Positions 1 through 12,539 are shown, counted from the first letter of the stretch. The stretch is DNA of 64,000 nt from Capitulum mitella (GCA_030062745.1 CP099839.1:27331324-27395323); one strand, 5' to 3'. Notes: generated from the letters alone by a model not told the origin. Numbers and translations are program-made.

Positions 1-1735
1 GGTGTCAAAATTGTCCTCGTTGAAATATATCTGTTGTTGGGTAGGCAGTCGGGCAACGCGCCCCCTCGAGTAAATGCACCGCCGACCATTTTCTCCAATA
101 TTTGAAGTTATTGATAAAAAACTGAGATTGCCAGAAAAAAAATCGCCCTCTGTTGTTACAGTACTACTATCTTTGAGCGCCAGCGACACAAGGTGGATGT
201 GCTGGGGAGACGGCAAGCTTTTGGCTCTAATTCGTGTTATCTTTAGCGAACACAAGAATCTGATTTGTACCGTGCGTTCCAACGCCGCTACCACAATATG
301 TCAATGGACCAATCTAGTTACGTATCTTCTATTTTTAAATAAAAAGGAAAAGTGGCAAAAATAGCGTATAAGTTTCGAAATAATGTTTCGATACATCGGT
401 ATGTGTGTGAGGAAATGCGCCCTTCAAACATAGGGCAAAGTGTCCCTGGTGAGCGCTATGCCCGTTGATTGGAATCTAAGGGCAGGTACGCACCTAAAAC
501 ACGCAGATAAACTCCTTCAAAGACTCTTGGTCCATTCGCCAACGTCCACACACTTCAGCATGCATGGTTTTATACTATGTATTTCAGATCAAGGATTTAA
601 CAATCAATGGGTATTCCATAAAGTATGTCAATTTTCAGTGTTTATACCACTTTCTATGTCTCATGTTTGAGCACCATTGCTATCTACGTTGATGTAGCGC
701 TACGTCACAAGACCAATAAAAATGTCATTTCCATGTTCATTATAGTGAAGAGGAGGCTCGAGGGCATATGGTACAGTATGGTGTAATATCATGTCCTATA
801 TGGTAATTCAGTTCCGTTTTCATATCACCTAAGATTACCTTAGCGTTTCATGGTATTTTTATGTATTGTTAGTCATGCTCGAAAATAAAAACTCCGGTTT
901 TGTTCAAAAATTTCAGTTTCCGTAATTACGATTCTAGACGTCAATGCGTCGATCTGGCCGATTGAGGCCTATGGCAACATTTCACCTAAAAGATACTGGC
1001 ACGGATCTTTCGAAATTCTTCAAAACAAAGCAAAACACAGCTACCAGTTCATCCAAAAATTTTGTCCTATGCAGCGGCTGATATTTTAGACATCTCAGGG
1101 AAATGTCAGGGAGGACTGAGCCCCTTCCGTGATTTTGATAGGCCCTCCTTTGCACGTTTTAAACCGTAGCCGTGAATTTATCTCATGCTTCACTTGTTCA
1201 CGGCATCAGGATCTTTAGATTGTATGATAAAGGATGCTCTGCTCTTTGGTGCGCAGCATGGGCCCTCTGTCAAAAGGGAAAGGTGCTGTACCCCACAAAA
1301 AAGGGGCGCTTTGCCTCTCGTCCTGCAGTGCGGTAAATCGCCGTTCTTTGCATTCTTTCACAGTGCCGTATATTTATGCCAAAAAAGAACACAATGAATG
1401 CTTAAATTGATCATTGTGCAAAACTAGTCAACTGAATAAGAAAGAGCCCTGTTCTTACCACCCAAGGAACTATATATAGCTCCTTGGATGGTTGTGAAGA
1501 GAAGATGGTGTTGTGGAAGGTTTTCAAACAATCAGCAAAATTTGCATCCGTGTCATTTGGATTGAACACATACCTATGTTTAATGTCAGTTATTTGAGAT
1601 CATTTCTGAGGAATCATTGTTTATCCTTTCATCTCCTCCAGAAAATTCGGTGGGTGCCCCAAGCATTCCGCTCCCGTTTTTGTGTACCTGTGCCTCGGGT
1701 CAGGCTCTCTTTACGGAAACTCCTCTCTCTGCCTC
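1..1735. other. Intergenic, no gene seen
   Basis: No reading frame here resembles a known protein or has splice signals with good coding character. The only structure I see is a 36-bp near-palindrome at 1457-1492 centred on TATATA, with two mismatched pairs; it could extrude as a cruciform or mark a decayed inverted-repeat element. Confidence 0.6.
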
Positions 1736-1739
1736 TCTC

Positions 1740-2230
1740 CCCTCTGTCTCGGTCCCCGGACCGCTGAGCCGGGCAGCGCCGCGCGGCCGCGGCCGTGGCG
1801 TGACCGGCGCGGCCGCCGCTCGGCCGTCCGTCGTCGTTCGGAGCGGCGGGGTGCGGCCGATCGCCGCCCGCTGACGGCCGCCAGTGACAGCCGGTGTCAC
1901 GCCAGGGCCCGCAGCGTCACGTCGCCCGTCCCGGCGCTGGCAGCGCTCTAAATCTCGGCCCGGTACCGGCGCGGCACCCCCCCCCGCGCCCGTCCAGCCC
2001 GACCGGCCGGCGCCCAGCACCGGCACGGCACGGACCGAGGCACACACGCGCGGACTCGCTGACAGAGGCGCACACAAACACAGAAACATGCACACACGCA
2101 CATTCACACTGGGGACGTTTTCAGAGCCCCACCTCACAGTGGCACAGCCCAAAATGGCGGCCGCCGACAGAGCCGTCACGGGCCGTTCTTTTATGCCCGG
2201 GTCAGGAAGTGCACGTGAGGATGACCGACA
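1740..2230. other. GC-rich, CpG-dense tract
   Basis: Strongly GC-rich with many CpG and CGGCCG/GCCGCC clusters, in contrast to the AT-rich DNA on its left. Open frames exist on both strands but are arginine/proline/alanine-rich, as expected from composition alone. It could be a CpG island or promoter of an unseen gene; no first exon is recognisable. Confidence 0.5.
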
Positions 2231-2394
2231 TTAATCAACCTTCGATTGCAAAATTCGGGTGCCGGGCGTGGCCGGCGTCGGTGGACCGACTGGGGCCCTG
2301 TCGTGACGATTTGGTGCAGCTGCATCGGCCCAATATTCCTCGGTCCGCGCGGCACTCTGTCAGCAGCGGATCCGGATATCCCCCTCCCCTCCCC

Positions 2395-2875
2395 GGAGAC
2401 TGTCGACAGCGCACCACCGACATCCCCCGGAGACTGTCGACAGTGGACCAGAGGTGTTCCCGGAGACTGTCGACAGTAGGTCAGCGGCGTCCCCCGGAGA
2501 CTGTCGACATCGGACCAGAGGTATTCTCGGAGATTGTCAGCAGTGGACGAGAGGTATCCCCTGAAGACTATCGATAGCCGACCGGAGGCGTCCCCGGAGA
2601 CTGGGAGACTGTTGACAGTGGACCAGCGGCGTCTCAGACCAGCGGCGTCCCCGGGGACTATCGACAGTGGGCCTGCGGCGTCCCCCAGAGACTGTCGACA
2701 ATGGACCAGCGGCGTCCCTCGGAGACTGTCGACAAAGGGCCTGCGGCGCCTCCGGAGACTATCTACTGTCGACAGTGGACCAGAGGCGTCCCACGGAGAC
2801 TGTCGACAGTGGGCCTGCGGCGTCCCCCGGGGAGACTGTCGTCAGGAGACCCGCGGCGCCCCGGGGACTGACCTG
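2395..2875. repeat. Minisatellite, ~33-34 bp unit
   Basis: About 14 diverged tandem copies of a unit built on GGAGACTGTCGACAGTGG followed by ACCAGCGGCGTCCCC. Successive units start near 2395, 2429, 2462, 2496, 2529 and 2562. Each carries a GTCGAC palindrome. Because the unit is close to a multiple of three, it makes long arginine/serine/threonine frames that I do not regard as genes. Confidence 0.9.
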
Positions 2876-3612
2876 TGACGGCTGTCAGCAGCGTGAGCAG
2901 CAGCGGCGCCGACAGCCGCCCTCGGACGGAGGACGCTCTCATGACGTCAGCGGCACCGCATCCCGCCTCTGCGCGGGGCCCGGACTCCTGCCGGCGGACA
3001 CACAGCCGTCTGAGGACGTGGGTCTGCAGGGAGAGACCGTCTGAAAGAGTGGACACGCGGGACGAGAACGTCTGACGAGGGGACCTGCAGGGGCAGCTCT
3101 GACTGGAGACGCGGACCTACAGGCTCAGGGGCACGGTCGCCTGAGGTGTCTGGCGAACGGCACGTGCCTCGTCGGAGGCCAGCGGACTGCGGCGGTTCGC
3201 GGGACCGGAACAAAGTCGACGTCTCAATATCCGAGTCTGCCTCCCGTCCCGCCGGCCCGGCGCACCACCGGAGACAGCCGACCCCAGCAAAAACCCGCGC
3301 AGGGAAGATGGACGCCGGCGATTTAGGCGTGGTCATTTGAGCGTGGTCGGCCATTTAAGCCACAAAAGAGACCCGTCAAATAAACAGCAGCGGCGGGTGC
3401 TCTCATCTGAGTGGTGTATTGTCCAGCCGTCGTCACACTCTGGCGATTATGAATTGGGCCGAGGAAGCCGCAGCTCGGGACCTGATTGTGAAGTGCTGGA
3501 GCTACCATGGGGAACAGCATTCGAGATCAATAGCTGAATAAAGCCAAGAGCCGAATTGAAACCATTGTTGTGGTCCATCTGCTTTGTTGAGAGTTGATCG
3601 TGGTTTGGACAT
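2876..3612. other. GC-rich flank of the minisatellite, no gene seen
   Basis: Continues GC-rich to about 3300 and then returns to average composition. No conserved coding pattern is seen on either strand. Confidence 0.5.
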
Positions 3613-3614
3613 TA

Positions 3615-3646
<32 letters not shown>

Positions 3647-3692
3647 GCATATATATACATGCATATATATATGTGTATATATATATGCATTT
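3613..3692. repeat. AT/GCATATAT microsatellite
   Basis: Alternating AT tract with periodic GCATAT and GTATAT variants. It is self-complementary and generates spurious Tyr/Ile frames on both strands. Confidence 0.9.
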
Positions 3693-5118
3693 ATACATAC
3701 ACAGCATTTACGCTGGACATTGCACCTACGTTTGGGCATTGCCCGACGATGAACAGTGCACCTATATGACGGAGCTCCCGCCCAACACATACGTGGATAT
3801 TGCGACGGAACATATAAGACAATGACTGCCCGACAGCTCTCATGCTTGATTTAAAGTTATCCATAACGACAGCAAACGTTTGGAGATATCCACCCGCATT
3901 CACGATCTCCTCTACATATTCATAGACAAAATTAAGTTTTTCGTTTTCCATATGTTTGGGGTGGAACCGTCGTATACATTTATGACCGCATATGCTACTC
4001 CGTTAAATTTTGCTCGATTGTGCTTGGGATTCAGTCTGCATTTATATTTCAAATGCTTTAATCGCTCGCAGTGCTAGGAACACTGACTATATTTTGTTGA
4101 GTCTGAAATTTGTACTTAAACCAGCAGATAAAACGAAGAACGAATAAATTTTTGACGTTATTTTTGTTTTTAATATTATGTAACGAATAAAAAGACTAAC
4201 AGCGGAGTCTATCTTCAGCGACTACCATGACGACTACCGTGGTCATGTTCCCCGCCATGGTAAACGGCAAATAAAAATCGCCGAATTTAGCTGGACATCT
4301 TGGGGAATAAATTGCATGAAGAATAATAAACATCGTAAATATTTCCCTCTTCAAAAGAGTTGGCAATATTTTGATGTACAAATATATTGCTGAAATGTGG
4401 CCAGGAACAGTTTTGCTTGACTAAAGTCAATCTCGGTCATCTTAGGAGGGCTGTTTACGCTTCGCTGGATCCACCCCTGAATAGAACCGTTCAAGTTAAA
4501 AAAAAAAAAAAAACTTTAATTCAAGCCGCCAAATAGCCGAAAAGGAACTATTCGTACAAGTATGGCAGGCACTTCAACGGTATGCACATACTTTTAAGCA
4601 CGTCCTCCATGCAACAAGATAACTGGACTGAATTGCTAAGAAGCCAGCGTAACTCCAACGTGACGTCATGGCAAAGGCCACGGTTTCGGTCCCCGGGAGC
4701 CGCCATTGTCGAGCCGGAAAGAATTCCGAAAGTGCCTATCTCAAGCGGCTGAAACGGCCGCGTGCCGTTCTGCTCGTCGCCAGTCTCGACAAAAGAGCGC
4801 GACGAGGGCAACGCTCCGTCCGGATCCGGCTCAGGACAACGTAAACAATGACAAGGAAGCATGCGGGAGCGTGCCAGCAACATTACTTGGCCATAAGAGA
4901 CGGCACGTTTTAATGGTTCAGCCTCAAAAATGCAGATGCTTCCAATAGACTGCAAAGTGAATAATTCGCGGTTTGGCTTGTACTGTAGATGACTAAATTA
5001 GCGCGGACACCTGCGACACTTGATGTAAAAGAGCGTAATAAAGTCTTTACTGAGGGAGAAGTTTAACACATATTTTTAAGGGAGGCATTCCCGCTTCGAA
5101 CAAGAGTGTGGGAGTATC
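3693..5118. other. Intergenic, no gene seen
   Basis: No recognisable gene. A 14-base A homopolymer lies at about 4499-4513, compatible with a retroposon tail, but I cannot define the rest of such an element. Confidence 0.5.
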
Positions 5119-5126
5119 CAGCTAAG

Positions 5127-5411
5127 CACAGGCGTAGCCAAAAAGGGGCCCGGAGGGCCCGGGCCCCCCCTTGGGCCCAATTTTTTTGTAAAAATGATCG
5201 TCTTCCCATCGTCTTCCCAGCAAGCGGTTTTCGTATGATTTCTGTCCACAGTGAGCCCCTCCCCCTTCCTCTCGGAAAATCCTGGCCGTGCCCTTGCAAC
5301 TAAGTGCATGTATGTGTGTGTGGGGGGAGGGTAAGTGGCTTTTCCAATAAGGCTAATGCTAAATTTCCAAAAAACTGGGAATCCTCGACCCTTCCTTGAT
5401 ACGCCCATGGC
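5127..5411. mobile_element. Possible hAT-type MITE (degraded)
   Basis: The left end reads CACAGGCGTAGCCAAAAAGG and the right end, inverted, reads CATGGGCGTATCAAGGAAGG, so the termini are imperfect inverted repeats around a shared GGCGTA core. Size and the GGGGCCC-rich sub-terminal sequence resemble the CAGGCACGTAGCC family elsewhere in the window. Flanking 8-mers agree only partly, so the target duplication is not convincing. Confidence 0.4.
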
Positions 5412-5995
5412 TTTGAGCATACGTCTGACATCGTTGCACTCATTTTGGTTCAGTCACCTGGTGAAAGACGTTGATTGGCCTTTGTGATACGCTAAAATAA
5501 AGGCTTGACAGGGAAAAATGCCCCGAAGGCTGCTGACTATTTCGGCATTACGGATACTGTTGCTAAAGGTAAGTTTCTGCCCGACGAAATCGCAAACAAT
5601 ACTTTGTATAATTGCCACCAATATCAAGAATGTATCATCCTGTTTCCAACCATATTTTCCACTACTTGATTTTCTAAAAAAAATAACAACAAAATCGTAA
5701 CGATAACGTACCACTCAGTAATACCGTGCTGCAGTCGACTGGCGGAAAACAACAATATTCCGCGGCAGAAAATGTAGTGCCCCAAGGTTACAGGTTATTG
5801 ACATCAAGGATGTGTCGACTATGCATGCATCTTCAACGGATAATGACGTCATATATATGAAAATTCTATTCTGTTGCCACAAATTGAACTTGGAGGAACT
5901 GATGAATTATTACGCTGTTATATTACTGTATTAGATAATTGTTGGGATATCTGATATCAGTATTATTACATTATGACATTTAATACTCGTTAGCT
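5412..5995. other. Intergenic, no gene seen
   Basis: Average-composition DNA without a gene, repeat or hairpin I can support. Confidence 0.5.
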
Positions 5996-6130
5996 TACAT
6001 TAGGTTGCTAGGTTGGGTTGTGCTGGGCTAGGTTAGATAAGGTTAGGTTAGGTTAGGTTAGGCTAGGTTAGGTTAGGTTAGGTTAGGTTAGGTTAGGTTA
6101 GTTTGGGTTAGGTTACTATGTTAGGCTAGG
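5996..6130 (+). repeat. Interstitial (TTAGG)n tract
   Basis: Roughly 15 near-perfect TTAGG units between 6041 and 6118, with variant GCTAGG and TTTGGG units around them. TTAGG is the ancestral arthropod telomere repeat. Unique DNA on both sides makes this interstitial; it could mark repaired breaks, telomerase-healed DNA or a retroposon target. Confidence 0.85.
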
Positions 6131-6263
6131 GTAAATTTTTATTTATTGTTTTATTTCACTTACTCATATCTTCCAGTTTTGTTCCGTGATTTCTTTTCAG
6201 ATATTTTATTTCACTGCTTTTTATTTTTATTTTGTATTTTTGAAATTGCAACTTCACTTTTTC

Positions 6264-6354
6264 ATCTTTGTAATATTTTTACTTTTTATTATTATTGTTG
6301 TTTGTTATTATTATTATTGTTATTTTATTATTATTACTATTATTATTATTATAC
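6264..6354. repeat. TTA/ATT microsatellite
   Basis: Imperfect ATT/TTA trinucleotide run with occasional GTT and ACT units. It lies inside a wider T-rich tract from about 6130. Confidence 0.85.
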
Positions 6355-6429
6355 AACGACTAACTTTTCATTTTAAAGATAATTTATATCGCATTAGTTA
6401 TTTCCCCAACCTTTTTTATTACTCTTGAT

Positions 6430-8980
6430 TGGACCTTGAGTCCGGCCGACGACCAATCAGCGTCGAGATCTCACGTAAACAAACTATTTAACGCAGAAAC
6501 GTCACAAATCCCTACGCGAGCGTCTGGCGGTTAGCATACCAGTGACGACGCAATTTGCTTCGGGAGAAATAATGTGTGCTTCAGGTTTTTCCGGCTGAAA
6601 TCGTAAGTAGTACTTATCAGTGTTGCATTTGAAGCGCCATGCAACCACTACTACGATTATGTTCCCTCGAAGTCAGCGCTCGGTCAAAATCTGACTGTTG
6701 ACCGATACTGAAGACGTATAGGAACCGAAGATATGTGTGAATGGGACCCAGATACCCTAATGGGCTTTGTTCCAAAGAGTCATGCGTTTTTTTTAAATCT
6801 TCAGTGATCTCAGTGGAATCATCATATGCAAATCATAAATGATGAATATTCAAAATTAATGAGAGACCGGAGGGAGAAGCAAACTATAGCAAAGCAAAAC
6901 AATGTCAACTGACGGCCCACCAAAAAACAATTTAAGGAATGCGTTGCTGTATCACGAACATGAGGGGAAGTCATAGATACCATGGAATCACAATTATAGG
7001 TTTACCACCTAGTCTTGCATCTGTCTCTGGGCCCTTCAGCCGCATGTTAATTTGATGGCCGGACTGCAGTAAGCTGCTGAAAATCAGGGGCTTCAGAATG
7101 CAGTTTGGAATGTTTTCTTAAAAACTTGACGGCCAAACGCATCTTGTGTACATCGGAGCTGATCGCGTACGCACCTGCCTTCATGGTAGACCTTCAAAAC
7201 AAAACAAATTCAAAATTGCTTAGTCAAAAATAAAACCAAACATCCGACATTTGTTGCATCTGCGCTTCGGGCCGGAGGGCAACAAATGTCGGCAAGCTTA
7301 AAATCGTTGGTTCTTTGCGTGGTATGAGAACGTTAGATTCAGATACCATAGATTCAGCCTTCCCTAAATCCACCACTTCGCCTAAATCCGTTGATCGTAA
7401 TTGCAGTTTGAGACATTTTTAAGGCTTCAGGAATGCGGATAGGAATTTCTTTGCCTTTTCATGACTAGACCCTCTATGAGCCTGGTTGGTTTGTTCCGGG
7501 CTGCTATCTCTCGTTCCGCAAAACTGTGCTTATCGTGGGTGAAAACACACACCTGCAAAGTCAAATAACAATGATAAACTCTTTGAACGGGCCATTATCT
7601 TGCATTTCATCATTGCTGATTTTTACCTTTTTCGTTCCGCTTTGGTTTTTGCGGCCTTTTGACGGATGTTAGAAGGTAGTTATTTCACAGAATGAAAACA
7701 TTTCTCCTATACCAGTCAGTTTAATAGGATTGTATACGTTGGTTGACTTTTCAGAAATGTATTTAGCATATTCACAGGAGGTTGTTGACCATGTCGTCAT
7801 CGCTGATTTTTCTCGCAAATGCCCGGAAGTATGCAAACATAATTGAACGAAAGCTATTTTCTAACGCCATCCGACGACGTGACGTATGGCGGGTCTTTTA
7901 CAAACGCTCACTGGACCATATCTGTTCGTGAAGGCACGTAGCAATTGACAACAACGTACAAAGAAATTCAGAGATAACAAGAGAAATACAGAGAAATAAG
8001 TCACGAGAAATTCATGGAACTAGCTTTGCAGTTTCATGAATGTCGGCTTCCAGACAAAATTACGACAAAAATGCACATTATTGTCAACAAGACGCGACTT
8101 GGCTATCCGGCAGCTCAGACTGCTTGTTAAATTAACATTTTTGGACCGATATAATTCGTTGAGGAATGTCGCGCGGCACGTCGGTAAGATGGAAGGCGGA
8201 ATCTCGGGGTCGGCGAGGGCGAGCTTTCCTGCATAGTTCTGCATATTCACCACTAACCCTATAGCGCTGTATGACAAGAAACTACATAAAAATGTCGTGC
8301 GCCCTGATACCTCTGAAAAACTCCCGGTGTACCTGCTCCTAAAAGCGCTTCCCGATTCTTCGTAATGCATCGCGCCACTCAGGCTTTACAAAGCACTTAT
8401 CAAAAAGGTTCATATTCGCGCACAGCCGAACCATCGGGGAGCCAACACCGATCTGTGACGATGACGTCAGATGGACGACACTCTCTCTAAGTTAACAAGC
8501 TACTGCGCTATTTAGGAATTTTGCAGCCAAAAATGGCTCGGCGTAGGGGTGTATTTAGAAACTGGCCAAGGGGGACGCCATCATGTTTCGGGGGGGGGGC
8601 GCCAGCAGTTTTAGGGGCGCCAATACATATGGTGGTTGAGGGAGGCAGCTTAAGTGCTTAAGTATTCTGTCATTTCAAAGGTCGTGCAAAGAGATGGCCC
8701 AGCGTCGCCTGGGCTCGAAGGTAGCCCGGCACTCTGTCATTACAAAATGACGTCCTTAGGCGCCATTTCTGGTCCCCAGGGCACGTGGTACTGCGGTGGT
8801 GGGGCAAGATCTCTACTATCGAAGTACCGGAATGCGGGACTGAGCGTGCCACACGGGAGCGAGTCGTATGCAGGTGGTTCGCGACGTTGCTCAAGTACAG
8901 CACACAGGTAGGAGTCTCAGCCTTCCATGCGTTCGACTGCCTTTGCCATACTAGGCGCAACAGGTTCCTTATTTCTCAGG
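6430..8980. other. Intergenic, no gene seen; one hairpin
   Basis: No coding pattern recognised. A perfect 14-bp inverted repeat (CCGACATTTGTTGC at 7244-7257 and its complement at 7279-7292) encloses a 21-nt loop. G homopolymers near 8590 resemble those in the nearby MITEs. Confidence 0.5.
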
Positions 8981-8984
8981 GGCG

Positions 8985-9850
8985 CCGATGGAATCCTCGG
9001 CGGCGACGCTTCAGGGATTTGGGAGCCCTTCTGCTCTTTAAGGCGTTCTTCTAACCCTCGGGACACATTGTCATACGTCAGTGGCGCCCTTTGAGCCACT
9101 GAGGGCGCTCCTCCAGGTTTTGGGGTGCCCAAACTCTTTAGGGCGCCCTTCTAGTCCTCGAAACATATTTTAGGATCACAAGGACGTCCTTTGATTCCTC
9201 AAGGATGCTTTTCTAGTTTGAGGCCTTTATTCTTTTGTTTTCAGGACGTTCTTCCAGGCCTCTGGTCTGAACATATTCTCAGACCACAGGGGCACTCTGT
9301 CAACCCTCGGGGGCGCCCCTTCAAGGTTTGGAGCGCCATTTTATTTTTTAGAGCGTCCTTCTAGATCTGGAGCATATTTTAGACATCAGCGGCGTCCTAT
9401 GAGCTCGCGGGGTGCCCCCCCCCCCAGGGTTTGAGGCGCCCCTTTATTCTTTAGGACGTCCTTCTATCCCTCGGAACGTATCTGCAGATCTCAGGTGTGC
9501 CCTTTGGGCCATCGGGGGCGCCTAGCCAGTGGTTTGGGCGCCTGTTTGCTACTTAGGGCGTCCTGCTATCGTAACGGACATATGTTATCGGCGTGTCCGA
9601 GTTAGCACTCGCCAGGCATCCCCCATCTCCGAGGATTTGGGACTCCCTTTTATTCTTCACGGCGTCCTTCTAGACCTCGGAACATATTTTCAGAGATCAC
9701 AGGGGAAGCCTTTCAGCCCTCGGGGACGACCCTCCAGGGTTTTGGGCGCCCCTTTATTCTTCAGGATATTCTTTTAGTCGTCTTTCAACCCTTTAGCCAC
9801 GTTTTCAGACCTTAAAGGCGCTCTTTGCGCTCTCCGGGGGGGGGGGGAGG
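8985..9850. repeat. Tandem array, ~100 bp unit
   Basis: About eight diverged copies of a unit containing GGGCGTCCTTCTAG, CCTCGGAACATATTTTCAGA and a GGCGCCC-rich segment. Equivalent points fall near 9041, 9141, 9243, 9352, 9453, 9557, 9661 and 9763, a period of about 100 bp. GGCGCC palindromes recur in each unit. No protein is implied. Confidence 0.85.
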
Positions 9851-10425
9851 GGAGCTCTCCAGGATTTGGGGCGCCCTTGGGGGGTCATGACCATTACATT
9901 AATTCGAGTTGCTGATTTTCTTCCCATCCTCGGGACATGTTTAGGCCTCATTAGTCGCACTTCGAGGCTCGAGAGCATGATTTCATGTTCGGCACCCTGT
10001 TAGCCAGAAAACTGTATTCCCGACAGGGCGCCTTCGGCGCCCAAGGGGGATGCCATGGCCCGATGACATCCCCAATATACGCCTCTGACTCGGCGTGCAT
10101 GTCTAAGCCCACTGGAATATCGGCATGTATCAAGGTATGAATGATTACGATTATGATACGCATGATTATGCTGTGATTGTATGTTTTTAGGGATTACACC
10201 GGCAGGGAATTCAGAACTGCCCTGACTAGGCCTCACCTGAACATTTCACGGGCACGGAAATCAAGCCGACAGCTCCCGGACTGAATATGCAAGGGCGCTG
10301 TCAGCGCAGCATGTAACTCTGACAGATATATCAGTGCATGTGCCACACCGTATTTGGGCGCTGGATTTTCTGAAAGATCCTGAGAATATGTTTTGGACGA
10401 GACCGTCCCAATGCAAAGGAGTTGC
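9851..10425. other. Intergenic between two tandem arrays
   Basis: Holds a G homopolymer near 9840-9850 and otherwise no repeat or gene I can support. Confidence 0.5.
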
Positions 10426-10695
10426 GGAGGTTACACCCTGGACTGTACCCGTCAGGGACCTCAGGAGAACACGTCCTGGACGGTACCTGTCAAGAACCGT
10501 GCATTTTACGGACTTACGGAGGACACGTCCCGGATCGTACCTGTCACGGACCTCCGGACACATCCAGGACCGTACTTGTCAAGGACCTCAGGGGACACGT
10601 TCTGGACTGTACCTGTCAGTGAACTCCGGAGATCACGTCTTGGACAGTGCCTGTTAAAGACCTCCGGAGAACACGTCTTGGACCTCCTGAGAACC
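10426..10695. repeat. Minisatellite, ~36 bp unit
   Basis: Repeated GTACCTGTCA-GGACCTC-GGAGAACACGTCCTGGAC motif. Equivalent points lie near 10445, 10482, 10538, 10573, 10609 and 10647. Degenerate pieces carry on to about 10,860. Overlapping open frames in two phases share the same peptide-like repeats, which shows that they come from the DNA repeat. Confidence 0.85.
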
Positions 10696-11300
10696 TTTCA
10701 GCGACCTCCGGTCCGTACAGCCAGGTCGGAAGGTGCCCGGCCATGGACGAGTCATGGACGTGTCCGGACCGGACTGTAGCGGTCCGGACACGTCCTGACC
10801 GCACCTGACGGGGCACTGTCAGGGACCCGAGGACATATCTGACGGAGAGTTCAGACGGATGCTTCATGCACCATACCTGGAAGCAGTCGCAACGTCCGCC
10901 AGCTTAGCAGGACCACGCTGATGATGCTGTAGCTCACGCTGCTCTTGACGGCGACCTCGCGACCGCCATGCCAGCGGCTCTCAACTCCCCGTCCAGACCG
11001 ACACTGGTCCGGTGCAGCCGTGTTCGAGCCACGGGGGACTGGTGGCGCCGCCACCCGGTCGCTGCACCAAGCTCGCCGGTCTCTTGCCGGAAGAGGTCTG
11101 AGTGTCGTGACGCATGATCTGGAAGTTTGGCGTGATTAAGGAACAAGGCGTTCTTTTTATGCCAACTCAGGGCTGTAGGCAAGGGATGGCCAGGAGGTCA
11201 TGGCCCGTTTCCTGAGCCAAGCGATCTACACTCGATATTTAGCGATTTTGCTGGAATATGCACAAGTGATCATGTACATCGTGCAAAAGTAAACACACGT
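10696..11300. other. GC-rich spacer, no firm gene
   Basis: Degenerate minisatellite to ~10,860, then CpG-rich DNA. On the minus strand a hydrophobic frame runs into a donor-like GTATGG near 10,880, but no acceptor or homology supports an exon. Confidence 0.4.
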
Positions 11301-11308
11301 GTTCTTCC

Positions 11309-11537
11309 CAGGCACGTAACCAGGATTTTCCTTGACAAAATTTACAGGAAAAAATAGCAATGCTATGCAGCTGACTTAATGCTTAATCCAAAGGAATACG
11401 ACTAACATTTGCTTTTGCAACATATGTATGATCACTATTCCGTATTCCTGCGAAGTCGCTATATATCTAGTGCAGATTGCGCATCTGGGGGGGGGGGGGG
11501 GCATGGCCACCATGGCCCCCCATTGGCAACGTTCCTG
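11309..11537 (+). mobile_element. hAT-type MITE, CAGGCACGTAGCC family (copy 1)
   Basis: Begins CAGGCACGTAACCAGG and ends GGCAACGTTCCTG, imperfect inverted termini of the CAGG-type used by hAT elements. The flanking 8-mers are GTTCTTCC (11301-11308) and GTTCTTTC (11538-11545), agreeing at seven of eight positions as expected for an aged hAT target duplication. A long G homopolymer followed by CATGGCC lies near the right end. It has no coding capacity. Confidence 0.75.
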
Positions 11538-11545
11538 GTTCTTTC

Positions 11546-11673
11546 TGTGCACTAAATATGAGATCAGTTGCATAAAATTGCTGCCTTGTCCTATGAGTTT
11601 CGTCATATGCCAGTGGCATATGACAAAATTTGACATTTGCCCTCCCCTGAGGAAAGCCCTGGCTACGTGTCTG
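11546..11673 (-). mobile_element. Truncated inverted partner of MITE copy 1
   Basis: Reads as the reverse complement of the left half of the same MITE family, with the CATATG-centred palindrome and the CGTAGCCAGG terminus at its right edge. It abuts copy 1 tail to tail and lacks its own right half. The same arrangement recurs at 22.1 kb. Confidence 0.65.
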
Positions 11674-12135
11674 TGGCGACAGAGGCTTAGTTTTACGCGC
11701 AGAATATATATGTAATAGCTGACTAAACTCGACGGCGGGAAAATGAGCTAAAAGGAACAGGGGACATGGCGGATCGAGCGTTACGAGTAAGAGATGGGTA
11801 AATGTTCTGGTGTTTTTTAACGGGATTCAGGAGGATGCTTGCTGCATACACGCTGTTAAGTGAGCAAATACTCTCTTAAAATGACGTTACGTCTTTGATT
11901 GCCATTTAGGTGCTGAATGTATGAAGTGTTCCAGACTTCACTCAGAAAATTAGGAATATATTGTGGTACCTTCAGTTGAAAATAATGCTTTCCTCGACAA
12001 TGCGCTCATCTACGTACCTGTTTGTCATTGCCAAGTACAGCACTTTGGTCGGCTCGTAAACAGCATTGGGATTAGCCGAACAAGTGGTGCAGTGGCCATT
12101 ACATTATACGTGTGTTGTTTGATGCTACACAGTAT
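11674..12135. other. Intergenic, no gene seen
   Basis: No gene or repeat recognised. Confidence 0.5.
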
Positions 12136-12137
12136 AA

Positions 12138-12535
12138 TCCAGCTAACACATGACGTCGTTATAACGTTGCAACAAAGTTGTATTTCGGTAATCGAAAATT
12201 TTACGTTACCAAAACGTCGTGACACCGTTGTGGACGTTGTTAGGTTACAAAGCTGTTCTGCTGTCGTGATTAAACGTCCTGTTAACGTTGTGAAGGTACG
12301 TTACGGGAACGTTACCCTCATGGCCTCTGTGCGAAACCCAATGTTTGGGACAAAACCTTCGATATTCGCTCACAAAATGATGACTTTCGTTCCACACCGA
12401 TATGAGTCATATCTTTGCCAAATCAGAAAAGATGTCCTCACCAATTTATTCTCTCGTTACTATGTAACGTTGTACTAACGTTGTCACCATACGTTGTGAC
12501 AACGCTCACTCCACAACGTGCAGAGGGCGTGTGTT
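12138..12535. mobile_element. AACGTT-rich repeat, CCAGCTAACA family (copy 1)
   Basis: Starts with CCAGCTAACACATGACG and is dense in AACGTT, ACGTTGT and CGTTAC. Its left end matches, inverted, the right end of the 22.27-22.63 kb segment, which finishes AATGTTAGCTGG. This suggests a short inverted-repeat transposon whose right boundary I cannot place. The 171-codon frame across it has no family resemblance. Confidence 0.5.
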
Positions 12536-12539
12536 GGCG

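Noticed and set aside
1894-2577. Long plus-strand frame (227 codons) through the GC-rich tract and minisatellite
   Set aside because: The C-terminal half is the translated 33-34-bp repeat and the first half is composition-driven Arg/Pro; overlapping frames on both strands are equally long.
3502-3790. Tyr/Ile-rich frames on both strands
   Set aside because: Translation of the AT/GCATAT microsatellite.
10393-10779. 128-codon frame with peptide repeats
   Set aside because: Arises from the 36-bp minisatellite; the same repeats appear in two other phases.
10851-11054. Hydrophobic minus-strand frame next to a donor-like GTATGG
   Set aside because: No acceptor, homology or second exon; composition explains the frame.
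11963-12478. 171-codon plus-strand frame
   Set aside because: Lies mostly in the AACGTT-rich repeat, has no domain-like pattern, and ends at the repeat edge.
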